DNA of 23,530 bases from Lentimicrobiaceae bacterium (lineage in GTDB: Bacteria > Bacteroidota > Bacteroidia > Bacteroidales > WCHB1-69), in assembly GCA_009776395.1 (NCBI GenBank), contig WRNX01000010.1:145-23674 (forward strand). Reading direction: 5' to 3'. The translations under genes were made by a program, and so were the position numbers. Numbering within the stretch: the stretch's first letter is position 1; each line of letters starts with the position of its first letter. Of the stretch, positions 14,163 through 21,418 are shown piece by piece. A model generated the notes under the pieces. That model was not told the DNA's origin. It worked only from the letters and a program-made list of their open reading frames with translations, and made no database searches.

Positions 14163-16646
14163 ATGAAAAAAATTTATTCTTTTATTTTTATTCTTTGCTG
14201 TTTACTTTTGCCATTATCTTTATTGGCGCAATACACTTTGAAAGGTACCGTAAAAGATGCGTTAGATAATACGCCCATTCCCTATACCCAAATTCGTGTG
14301 GACTGTTTGAAAGAGGTATTCATGTCGGATGTGGATGGCATTTTTTCTATAAATATTAATAAAGACAGTTGCGAAGTAGAGTTTTTTCAAACGATGTTTG
14401 AACCGGTGAAACGGGTAATTGTTTTTTCACCGAAAAAGAAAGAGATAAAAGTAGATATTCTGTTAAATCACATTGCTACCCGTTTGGATGAGGCAAAGGT
14501 GAGCGCCTCAAAATATGAGACTAATCCTGAAATTTCTACCAATTCGTTAGTAGTTTTGCAACCCAAACAGGCAGAAAACCGGAACTTTGTATCGGTGGAT
14601 AATTTGGTGAATACCGCCGGCGGAATTGTGGTAGTGGACAACGAACCGCAAATACGTGGGGGAAGCGGATACAGTTCGGGAATGGGCAGTCGGGTTATGA
14701 TTATGTTGGATGATATGCCTTTGCTGCGCCCTGACGCGGGACGCCCCATGTGGAACTTTATCCCGATGGAAAGTATTGAACAGGTGGAAATTCTAAAAGG
14801 CGCGGCTTCCGTATTGTTCGGTTCGGCTGCGCTTACCGGCGCAATTAACGTGCTTACCGCATATCCGCGCTCAAAACCTCAAACCACTATTACTACTTTT
14901 GCTAAAATTTACGACAGCCCCCAAAACCCCTACCAAACAAGTTGGCTCAATGCAAATCCCGTAGAGTTTGGACTTTCGTTTCTTCATTCAGAAATCATTA
15001 AAAAGAACTTCGACTTAGTGGTGGGTGGTGAAGTTTATAACGACCAAAGTTATATTGGACCGCAGGAAAGAGTATCCGACACAAGAAACCACAATTCAAG
15101 TTCAAAAGGTAAGTTTGAACAAAGATACCGGTTAAATTTTGCTTCCCGTTACAGATTTAAAAAAGTTAAAGGACTTTCGGTAAGTTTGAACGGCAATTTT
15201 ATGTACTCCAACAATGCTCAATCTTATGTTTGGTTTGATGCAGATACCAACATTTTCAGATCGTATGACGGCACTCTGTATCAATTCAAAGAGTTTACTT
15301 TTTACGTAGATCCCTGTGTAAAATATTTAACTGTTAAAGGTGGTGCACATTCGTTTAGAAACCGTATTTTGTTTAATGACAGCAAAGAATTTTACGGCAA
15401 CGCGGATGCGCAGTCTGTGATGGTTTTTGATGAATATCAATATAATAAAACATTTCATAAAATTGGGATGACTCTTATTGCGGGTGCAAGCAATCAATAT
15501 GCAACTTCTTACGGGCCAGTCTTTAACGGCGATGAAGACCCACATGTTATTGAGGGTCCAAAAGAGCCATCCTCGGCATTTTCTAACAATTTTGCCATGT
15601 ACGCACAGTTGGAACAAAAATTTCTCAAAAAGAAAAATTTTACGGTTCAATTAGGTGGAAGATGGGAATTTTACAATCTGTGGGGTCCAAAAATTGAATC
15701 GGAAAAAAAGAATAAACCCATTTTCAGAGTAGGTGCAAATTATCAAATTCCTACCATTAAAACCGCTTTTCGCGCCTCATTCGGACAAGGGTATCGTTTT
15801 CCAACCATTGGAGAAAAGTTCATTTCTCTAACTGTGGGCAAGTTCGGTTCTTATCCTAATCCACAGTTAAAACCGGAAACCAGTTGGAATGCTGAAATTG
15901 GTTTGATGCAACCCTTTCAGTTCTTCGATTTTAGAGGAATGGTGGATCTCTGTTATTTTCACCAGAATTATAAAGAGTTTATTGAATTTTCGATGGGCGG
16001 ATGGGGAAGTAGTACGATTCTTATCGAAAGATATGGTTACAAATTCTTAAATATTGGTCCTGCAAAAGTAAATGGAGTGGATTTTTCGCTGATGGGAGAA
16101 GGAAAAATTACCAAAAATATAACATACACACTAATGACTTCTTACACGTGGAGCAACCCAACTTCCAAAGATACTGCGCTCATATATTATGTAACCGACT
16201 CGCCTCGTACCGAATACTCTTTTTCCAGGCAAAGTTCCGATCTTTCTCGAAATGTATTGAAATATAGAATTGAACACATGGTGAAGTTAGATGTAGGATT
16301 TAATTTTTTTAAAAAAATTGCAATTGGTGGAACAATAAATTATTATAGCGCCATGAAAAATGTAGATAAATTTATGTTTCAGTATGATGCAAATAATCCT
16401 AATTTTGAAGAAGATGATGTAAAATTGATTTTAGATATAGGAGACTTCCCGTTTTATAATTATTATAATTTTTATCAAGATAATAAAAAAGGATCAATGA
16501 CCCTTGATTTAAGAGCAAGTTATTATTTTCCAAAAATCTCTATCAGTTTCTTAATTAAAAATGTAACCAACCGTTTATACGCACTCCGTCCCCTCTATGC
16601 CGAACCCCCAAGAACATACACACTGCAACTTATTGTAAAGATATAA
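14163..16646 (+). CDS. TonB-dependent outer-membrane receptor
   Basis: The 827-residue protein has a signal peptide (MKKIYSFIFILCCLLLPLSLLAQ), then a carboxypeptidase-D-regulatory-like domain (about 24-105; YTLKGTVKDALDNTPIPYTQ), typical of Bacteroidetes TonB receptors. A plug domain follows at about 125-230, with VDNEPQIRGGSGYSSGMGSR, VMIMLDDMPLLRPD and IEQVEILKGAASVLFGSAAL, the last being the canonical end-of-plug motif. The remainder is a beta-barrel ending in the aromatic-rich strand PPRTYTLQLIVKI. Such receptors import a large or scarce substrate using TonB-ExbBD energy. There is no SusD partner next to it, so it is not a standard SusC/D pair; siderophore, vitamin or peptide uptake are all possible. 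The PCMD and kinase genes downstream suggest sugars, weakly. Confidence 0.93.
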   Translation: MKKIYSFIFILCCLLLPLSLLAQYTLKGTVKDALDNTPIPYTQIRVDCLKEVFMSDVDGIFSININKDSCEVEFFQTMFEPVKRVIVFSPKKKEIKVDILLNHIATRLDEAKVSASKYETNPEISTNSLVVLQPKQAENRNFVSVDNLVNTAGGIVVVDNEPQIRGGSGYSSGMGSRVMIMLDDMPLLRPDAGRPMWNFIPMESIEQVEILKGAASVLFGSAALTGAINVLTAYPRSKPQTTITTFAKIYDSPQNPYQTSWLNANPVEFGLSFLHSEIIKKNFDLVVGGEVYNDQSYIGPQERVSDTRNHNSSSKGKFEQRYRLNFASRYRFKKVKGLSVSLNGNFMYSNNAQSYVWFDADTNIFRSYDGTLYQFKEFTFYVDPCVKYLTVKGGAHSFRNRILFNDSKEFYGNADAQSVMVFDEYQYNKTFHKIGMTLIAGASNQYATSYGPVFNGDEDPHVIEGPKEPSSAFSNNFAMYAQLEQKFLKKKNFTVQLGGRWEFYNLWGPKIESEKKNKPIFRVGANYQIPTIKTAFRASFGQGYRFPTIGEKFISLTVGKFGSYPNPQLKPETSWNAEIGLMQPFQFFDFRGMVDLCYFHQNYKEFIEFSMGGWGSSTILIERYGYKFLNIGPAKVNGVDFSLMGEGKITKNITYTLMTSYTWSNPTSKDTALIYYVTDSPRTEYSFSRQSSDLSRNVLKYRIEHMVKLDVGFNFFKKIAIGGTINYYSAMKNVDKFMFQYDANNPNFEEDDVKLILDIGDFPFYNYYNFYQDNKKGSMTLDLRASYYFPKISISFLIKNVTNRLYALRPLYAEPPRTYTLQLIVKI

Positions 16647-16657
16647 GTTACGAGTTA

Positions 16658-16741
16658 CACTAATCTCTAACCACTAACCACTAATCACTAATCATTAATC
16701 ACTAATCACTAATCACTAATCACTAATCACTAATCATTAAA
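16658..16741 (+). repeat. Array of 12 heptanucleotides, consensus CAYTAAY
   Basis: Twelve contiguous 7-nt units from 16658 to 16741. Eight are exact CACTAAT; the others are CTCTAAC, CACTAAC, CATTAAT and a final CATTAAA. Units at the left end are more divergent, the run of five from 16700 is perfect. The array fills the gap between the TonB receptor stop and the PCMD gene, ending 11 nt before its ATG. No other sequence element is visible in that gap. The same unit occurs in the gcvH leader. Confidence 0.95.
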
Positions 16742-16752
16742 AAATATATTTT

Positions 16753-17736
16753 ATGAAAAAAACTATTTATTTATCTATTTGTTCCTTATTCCTTGCTCCT
16801 TGTTCCTTGCTCGCGCAGCAGTATCAACTTCCTGAGAGCAGTTTTGAAAAATGGGAAGATAAAACTTCACCTTATTACGGTCCTTATCTCGAATTTGAGA
16901 CGGAGTATTTTTACACACTTAATTCCTTATTTAGACTTCAAAATGACGCAGGCGCTGCCAACCGTACTGCATGGAGAGAAGGAAATGGCGCTCAACAACA
17001 TGGAACCTATTGTATTAGATTAACCTCCGGAAGAGTTGCGGTAGGAACTGGTTATGTTTTTTTACCCGGAATGGTAGGAACAATTTCACAAGGTTTTGTT
17101 AACGAATTTTTAAACCAGGGAGGAGAAGTTACCACAATAAAAGCATGGGAATATGATACGCCGCATCTATTGGAAGGTTATTATAAATACCAGCCTGTAG
17201 CAGGAGACTCGGCGCTCATTGAAATTGGATTTTACAATTATAGCGGAGAGGTTTTTGCAGCAAAAAAAATTATTAAAGAAACCGTAAATGAATGGACTCA
17301 TTTTTCTGTTCCCATTCCGGAACAATACTGGAACGACGTTTTTTTAAATATTAGAGTACTCTTTGTAGCCAGCGCAGGCGTGAATTTTGAAGATTTAGAT
17401 GAATGTGATGGACAATTGGAAAGCACTTTATGGGTAGATAACATCTCTTTGAATTACACATATCAAGGAAATGATATAAAACAAAACTTCCTCTCTACTT
17501 TAAAAGCAAATGTTTTTCCAAACCCCGCTACTGAAGTTTTAAATGTTGAACTCAATGAAAACTTTACAGGTACCATTTCGGTTTATAATGTAACCGGTAA
17601 TAAAGTAATGGAAGAAAATATTAACGGTACGCAATGCCAGTTAAATACCTCTGCATTAGCAACGGGAAACTATATCTATAAATTAATGACTGAAAATACT
17701 ATTTTTGCGCAAGGAAAATTTGTGATTACAAAATAG
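16753..17736 (+). CDS. T9SS-secreted protein with PCMD-like (putative carbohydrate metabolism) domain
   Basis: The 327-residue protein has a signal peptide (MKKTIYLSICSLFLAPCSLLAQ). Its main domain (about 24-240) has the pattern of the PCMD family of Bacteroidetes (BT1197-like): an opening LPESSFEKWEDK, a central HGTYCIRLTSGRV, and a closing ESTLWVDNISLNYTYQG. The last 75 residues are a type-A T9SS sorting domain (VFPNPATEVLNVEL ... ISVYNVTGNKVMEENING ... GNYIYKLMTENTIFAQGKFV). It should be surface-exposed. The kinase gene begins 3 nt after its stop. The signal peptide is encoded by a heptad microsatellite and the leader is another, so expression may vary by slippage. The PCMD call is by pattern only. 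Confidence 0.72.
   Translation: MKKTIYLSICSLFLAPCSLLAQQYQLPESSFEKWEDKTSPYYGPYLEFETEYFYTLNSLFRLQNDAGAANRTAWREGNGAQQHGTYCIRLTSGRVAVGTGYVFLPGMVGTISQGFVNEFLNQGGEVTTIKAWEYDTPHLLEGYYKYQPVAGDSALIEIGFYNYSGEVFAAKKIIKETVNEWTHFSVPIPEQYWNDVFLNIRVLFVASAGVNFEDLDECDGQLESTLWVDNISLNYTYQGNDIKQNFLSTLKANVFPNPATEVLNVELNENFTGTISVYNVTGNKVMEENINGTQCQLNTSALATGNYIYKLMTENTIFAQGKFVITK
16782..16813 (+). repeat. Heptad microsatellite (YTCCTTR) in signal-peptide codons
   Basis: Four consecutive units TTCCTTA, TTCCTTG, CTCCTTG and TTCCTTG (16782-16809), then a partial CTCG, encode the hydrophobic part of the PCMD protein's signal peptide. Seven is not a multiple of three, so gain or loss of one unit shifts the reading frame. 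Confidence 0.7.
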
Positions 17737-17739
17737 TAT

Positions 17740-18567
17740 ATGAACATTATTATAGAAAGCGGCGCAACTAAAAGTAGATCTATCGGATATAACGACTGTT
17801 CTACTTTTTTTAATTACAAAACCACAGGTATAAATGCCACTTATGCAACAAAAGAAGCAATAATTGCAGTTTTTCAAGATATTATTACAAAAAATAATAT
17901 TGTTGTGGCAGAGGTTGAACATATTCGTTACTATGGCGCCGGTTGTTTTAATCCTACTTCTGCTGAAAAAATAAAAGAGGTACTAAACTCTCTATTTCCA
18001 TACGCTACTATTGAAGTTTATTCAGATTTATACGCAGCGTGTCATGCTTTATGTAAAAATGAAAAAGGTTTTGTTGGTATTCTGGGTACCGGTGCAGCAT
18101 CCTGTTTTTATGATGGCAAACAAATTATTGATAAAGCTCCCTCATTAGGTTGGTTGTTAGGTGATGAAGGCAGCGGCGTTTATATCGGAAAAATGTTTGT
18201 GAAAGAATATCTTACAAATAAATTAGAAACGGATATTGCTCAGGATTTTGAAAAAACATTTGCAATTTCTAAACAGAAAGTGTTAGAAAAGATATATCAG
18301 GAATCATATTCTCGAACTTTTTTTGCATCAATTCCTGTTTTTTTACAAAAACATATTAAAAACACGCAGATAAAAACTATTATTGAGCATTCATTTCAGG
18401 AATTTTTTACTCAGCAAATTGATTACTATGGGAAATTTTCTTATTCGTGGTTTTTTTGCGGATCAATTGCCTGGTATTTTCAGGATATTTTGATAGCAAC
18501 CGCGGGTAGAAACAATTTGAAAATTGAAAGAATAATTCAGGAATGCGTGTCGGATTTATTATTGTAG
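17740..18567 (+). CDS. BadF/BadG-type ATPase, probable N-acetylglucosamine (amino sugar) kinase
   Basis: The 275-residue protein belongs to the ASKHA fold. The phosphate-1 motif ESGATKSRSIGY is at residues 6-17. YSDLYAACHAL has Asp96 as probable catalytic base. GILGTGAASCFYDGK (113-127) is the phosphate-2 loop, and LGWLLGDEGSGVYIGK (136-151) is the BadF/BadG signature. Bacteroidetes proteins of this size with these motifs are usually annotated as N-acetylglucosamine kinases, phosphorylating the 6-hydroxyl of GlcNAc with ATP in the cytoplasm. It follows the PCMD gene by 3 nt, so the two are cotranscribed and possibly translationally coupled, fitting capture of sugar at the surface and phosphorylation inside. 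Exact substrate (GlcNAc, MurNAc, glucosamine) is not decided by the motifs. Confidence 0.83.
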   Translation: MNIIIESGATKSRSIGYNDCSTFFNYKTTGINATYATKEAIIAVFQDIITKNNIVVAEVEHIRYYGAGCFNPTSAEKIKEVLNSLFPYATIEVYSDLYAACHALCKNEKGFVGILGTGAASCFYDGKQIIDKAPSLGWLLGDEGSGVYIGKMFVKEYLTNKLETDIAQDFEKTFAISKQKVLEKIYQESYSRTFFASIPVFLQKHIKNTQIKTIIEHSFQEFFTQQIDYYGKFSYSWFFCGSIAWYFQDILIATAGRNNLKIERIIQECVSDLLL

Positions 18568-18705
18568 TATTGTAAGTTTTTTTTATTATCGTATTTTGGC
18601 TACTAAGGGAGCTTTGAGAAATAAGATTTTTGCTACCATTCATATAGAAATTGTAATAGTGCGGTTTTTTCCTACACTAAAAATCAGTTTTAACCGAAAA
18701 AAATA

Positions 18706-18713
18706 TATTTTCG
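18706..18713 (+). promoter_or_regulatory. Probable -7 element of the rpsP promoter
   Basis: TATTTTCG matches TAnnTTTG at seven of eight positions, 37 nt before the rpsP ATG, in the 183-nt gap after the kinase gene. No clear TTG is seen 19-22 nt upstream. A T-rich run at 18574-18582 follows the kinase stop but has no hairpin. Confidence 0.4.
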
Positions 18714-18750
18714 CGCCCCTAAAAAAATAACCTTAAAAAATCATTTTATT

Positions 18751-19377
18751 ATGGCAACAAGAATCAGATTACAAAGACACGGTAAAAAGAATCAACCTTT
18801 TTATCACATTGTAATTGCGGATGGTCGTGCACCCCGTGACGGACGTTTTATCGAAAAACTTGGCACTTACAACACACTGACTCATCCTGCAACTATCAAA
18901 ATTAACTTCGAGCGTGCGTTGTATTGGGTAGAAACCGGCGCCTCTCCTACCGAAACAGTTCGTTCGATTCTCAAACACGAGGGTGTTTATCTTATGAAAC
19001 ATTTACGCGGCGGCATCGCAAAAGGTGCTTTTAACGAACAGGAAGCAGAAAAGAAATTTGAGGCATGGAAGCAAGAAAAAGAATCGAGAGTAAGCAACGT
19101 GAAACGCGAATCAGCTGACAAAACACGCGAAGAACGCAAAAAACGACTTGATGCAGAAAGTAAAATTAGAGAAACCATTGCGAAAAAAGTAGCGGCAAAA
19201 TATGCTGTTGAAGCCGCAAAAGAAGCCAAAGAAGCGGAAGATGAAGTAGCAGCAACAGAAATAATAGATACTCCTACTCCCGTTGAAGAAGTTGTATCAG
19301 TTGTACAGGAAACAACAATAGAAGAGATTCCTACCCCCGAAACTCCCGAAGAAACAACTGAAACTCCCGCAGAATAA
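18751..19377 (+). CDS. rpsP: 30S ribosomal protein S16 with extended acidic/Ala-rich C-terminus
   Basis: S16 binds 16S rRNA early in assembly of the small subunit body. The core MATRIRLQRHGKKNQPFYHI at the N-terminus, then DGRAPRDGRFIEKLGTY and RALYWVETGASPTETVRSIL, is unmistakable and spans about residues 1-80, the full length of a typical S16. Residues 81-208 are an extension: a Lys/Glu/Ala-rich helical region (about 95-165), then a Glu/Thr/Pro/Val-rich acidic tail ending TPETPEETTETPAE. Such extensions are usual in Bacteroidetes S16. The gene stands alone, without the rimM-trmD-rplS neighbours found in many other phyla. The following gene on the other strand is convergent. Confidence 0.97.
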   Translation: MATRIRLQRHGKKNQPFYHIVIADGRAPRDGRFIEKLGTYNTLTHPATIKINFERALYWVETGASPTETVRSILKHEGVYLMKHLRGGIAKGAFNEQEAEKKFEAWKQEKESRVSNVKRESADKTREERKKRLDAESKIRETIAKKVAAKYAVEAAKEAKEAEDEVAATEIIDTPTPVEEVVSVVQETTIEEIPTPETPEETTETPAE

Positions 19378-19447
19378 GAGCAACTGTTATTCTGAAAAAA
19401 AGGGTATGGGGTATTGGGAGATGGTAATAATTTTAATAATGACAATT

Positions 19448-19531
19448 ATGGCAACAATTCAATCATTCAAGGAATTAACAGTCTGGCAGGAAGAACAGAA
19501 CAGAATATCTGAATGTTCTATCAATCCCTAA
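19448..19531 (+). pseudogene. Remnant of a four-helix-bundle (S23/IVP family) protein, N-terminus only
   Basis: A 27-codon frame reads MATIQSFKELTVWQEEQNRI and stops seven codons later. The first 14 residues match the typical start of four-helix-bundle proteins of the S23/intervening-sequence family (about 120 residues; start M.TI.SF.DL.VWQ.). The homology ends after VWQ, and nothing recognisable of the later NIAEG region follows before the convergent gene, so this looks like a gene lost by deletion. The rest of 19378-19578 holds no other feature I can name. Confidence 0.55.
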
Positions 19532-19578
19532 TGGTTCTCTAACAGAGTAGGAAACGCGTTGTCACTATGATTTATGGA

Positions 19579-20634
19579 TTATACCTTTAAAACATTCGGT
19601 TTGTTGGGTGTGGGTAAAATTTTTCCGTTTACGCCACGATATTTATCATCTTTATCAAAAGGTATTCCAATTTTATTTAACAGACGATCTACTTGAACTT
19701 GATGCAGTTGCATTCCCATTTCCCAAGGATTATACCCTAACAACATGCCGGTCATCTCTTCGTAAGTAAGTACCGGAATACCGTAGCCGTCTTTATCGTA
19801 GGTTTTGTTTTCCAACTCGGCAATGGCATATTGCCATTTATCAAGAAACATAGGACATCCGGGGCAGTTGCACACAATAAAATCGGGTTCGTAGGGTTCC
19901 ATAGATTCAAATTTTTTCTTAGTGTTTGCAATAGAGAATCCGCGGTTGGCTTTTACCAAATAGTGCCTAAATCCGAAGCCGCAGCAGTGGCGGCGTTCAG
20001 GGTAGTCTATTACTTCTCCGCCCCATGCTTCAATCATGCCGGCAAGCACGTATGGAAATTCGGCTTTTCCTACGCCTGTTTCCGGAAACATTTTAGCATA
20101 ATGACAACCGATGTGTTCTACCACGCGCAAAGGCTTTCCCGTGAAACGATTTACCAATTGAAATTTCATCTTTTCTTTCAATTTCATTCTAAATTTGTAG
20201 ATAATATCGGAAGGATGCGCTATATTTTTAGGAATTTGAAACGCTCTTCCTGTAGTTTTTTTCAAAATTTTACGTGTGTTTTCCAATAATTCGGGATGAT
20301 GTTTCCACATTTCAATCATCTCATTATAAAGCCCAAACGACGTAATACATGAGGGGATATAGTTTTCATATCCTTGCTCTGTCATTAACGCAAACAACCG
20401 CGCAATAACGGTCATAGTAGTTTCCAAAGGAACTATGTCGCTGTGGTATCCAATTCCTGTACAAGTGTGTGTATTTTCGTTATCGTGTATATCTTTGTCT
20501 AACACTTCTCGCATTATTTTTAAGAAAGTGGTTTCCGAGCCTGGAAAAAAAGTTTGACGGATACAACTTCTGCCATAGAAAAAATGGTCATCGGCAATCT
20601 CTTTTTGATATTCATTCCAAAATCGTTTATTCAT
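19579..20634 (-). CDS. HdrB-like protein with two cysteine-rich CCG domains (orphan heterodisulfide reductase B-type subunit)
   Basis: The 351-residue protein has the CCG-domain pattern of heterodisulfide reductase subunit B, which in methanogens binds two noncubane [4Fe-4S] clusters and reduces disulfides. The C-terminal domain is complete: GCHYAK (Cys177), 39 residues, HCCGFG (Cys217-Cys218), 36 residues, CNCPGC (Cys255, Cys257, Cys260). The N-terminal domain is degenerate: Cys24, then TCTGIG (Cys58, where the second Cys of the pair is Thr) and SCITS (Cys96, second Cys of CxxC lost). So one intact cluster site and one weakened site are expected. HdrB usually needs an HdrC ferredoxin-like partner and often HdrA; none is in the window. 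It follows purE by 26 nt on the same strand. Its real partner in a bacterium (quinone, ferredoxin, thiol/disulfide) is unknown. Confidence 0.85.
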   Translation of the reverse strand: MNKRFWNEYQKEIADDHFFYGRSCIRQTFFPGSETTFLKIMREVLDKDIHDNENTHTCTGIGYHSDIVPLETTMTVIARLFALMTEQGYENYIPSCITSFGLYNEMIEMWKHHPELLENTRKILKKTTGRAFQIPKNIAHPSDIIYKFRMKLKEKMKFQLVNRFTGKPLRVVEHIGCHYAKMFPETGVGKAEFPYVLAGMIEAWGGEVIDYPERRHCCGFGFRHYLVKANRGFSIANTKKKFESMEPYEPDFIVCNCPGCPMFLDKWQYAIAELENKTYDKDGYGIPVLTYEEMTGMLLGYNPWEMGMQLHQVQVDRLLNKIGIPFDKDDKYRGVNGKILPTPNKPNVLKV

Positions 20635-20660
20635 AGTTTTTTTACAATTATTGATTATTA

Positions 20661-21155
20661 TTAACTTTTTCCCTGTAACTTTTCATTCGCCTCTATCACT
20701 TTCTTTTTCATAGATTCCTTAAATGTGGTCAATTTGGCGTATAAGTTTTCGTCAGAACTTGCTACAATTTGAGTTGATAGAATTGCGGCGTTTCTTGCTC
20801 CGTTCAAAGCAACCGTTGCTACGGGGATACCGGCGGGCATTTGCAAAATAGAAAGCACCGAATCCCAACCATCCATAGAATTTGATGATTTTACAGGAAC
20901 TCCTATCACGGGAATAGAGGTGTATGCTGCAATTACGCCGGGCAAATGTGCGGCGCCTCCGGCGCCGGCTATGATCACTTTTATACCGCGATCTTTTGCT
21001 TTTGTGGCAAAATCCATCACTAATTCGGGCGTGCGGTGGGCAGATAATGCGTTGTACTCGAAAGAAACACCCATCTCTTCCAAAAATTTACCCGCTTCTT
21101 CCATAATGGGAAAGTCGGAAACACTGCCCATAATAATACTTACAATTGGTTTCAT
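20661..21155 (-). CDS. purE: N5-carboxyaminoimidazole ribonucleotide mutase
   Basis: Class I PurE converts N5-CAIR to CAIR in de novo purine synthesis (cytoplasmic octamer). The start MKPIVSIIMGSVSDFPIMEE, the loop SAHRTPE, the glycine-rich IIAGAGGAAHLPGV and PVKSS(N) with NGARNAAILS are all present; the 164-residue length is normal. The frame is open for 31 codons further upstream (ATG at 21248), but that stretch (MIENSRVVFSMWHYEKF...) has no PurE counterpart and includes the probable leader, so the start at 21155 is preferred. The purK partner is not in the window. HdrB-like gene follows after 26 nt, probably in the same transcript. Confidence 0.95.
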   Translation of the reverse strand: MKPIVSIIMGSVSDFPIMEEAGKFLEEMGVSFEYNALSAHRTPELVMDFATKAKDRGIKVIIAGAGGAAHLPGVIAAYTSIPVIGVPVKSSNSMDGWDSVLSILQMPAGIPVATVALNGARNAAILSTQIVASSDENLYAKLTTFKESMKKKVIEANEKLQGKS

Positions 21156-21210
21156 ATTAATATTTGTTAATTTTTTTATTTGTGCGCAAAAGAACATAAA
21201 TTTCTCATAA

Positions 21211-21366
21211 TGCCACATAGAAAAAACAACCCTGCTATTTTCAATCAAATACGATTATTTTCACCGAAAATACTTGAACACTGTTCCAACATATCAAGAG
21301 GCTTTACAGGAAGCCAAAAAAATTGGAGTAAAGGTTATGATTTTCTATGTATCTTCTTGCTACTAA
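21211..21366 (+). pseudogene. Possible thioredoxin-like gene fragment
   Basis: An open frame without a start codon, between a stop at 21208 and TAA at 21364, ends TVPTYQEALQEAKKIGVKVM followed by IFYVSSCY. This recalls the entry of thioredoxin-fold proteins (EEAL.EAKK.GKP.L.DFYA.WC), truncated at the first Cys. It may be a decayed piece of such a gene or chance. No other gene is seen in the gap 21156-21418. Confidence 0.25.
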
Positions 21367-21418
21367 GATGTTTTAATGTTTATGTTAAGGTAAAAATAAG
21401 GTCTCTGTATGTTGTTTT

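Noticed and set aside
14163..16646. SusC of a polysaccharide utilisation locus
   Set aside because: No SusD gene follows and no glycoside hydrolase is present, so a generic TonB receptor call is safer.
16658..16741. CRISPR array
   Set aside because: The 7-nt units are contiguous with no spacers; it is a simple tandem repeat.
18987..19445. 152-codon minus-strand frame rich in Ser/Ala
   Set aside because: It is the complement of the repetitive Glu/Lys/Ala tail of rpsP, with no independent signal.
19831..20289. 152-codon plus-strand frame
   Set aside because: Antisense to the HdrB-like gene, whose Cys motifs prove the minus strand codes.
21156..21248. N-terminal extension of PurE
   Set aside because: The 31 extra codons have no PurE counterpart; MKPIVSIIMGS at 21155 is the standard start.
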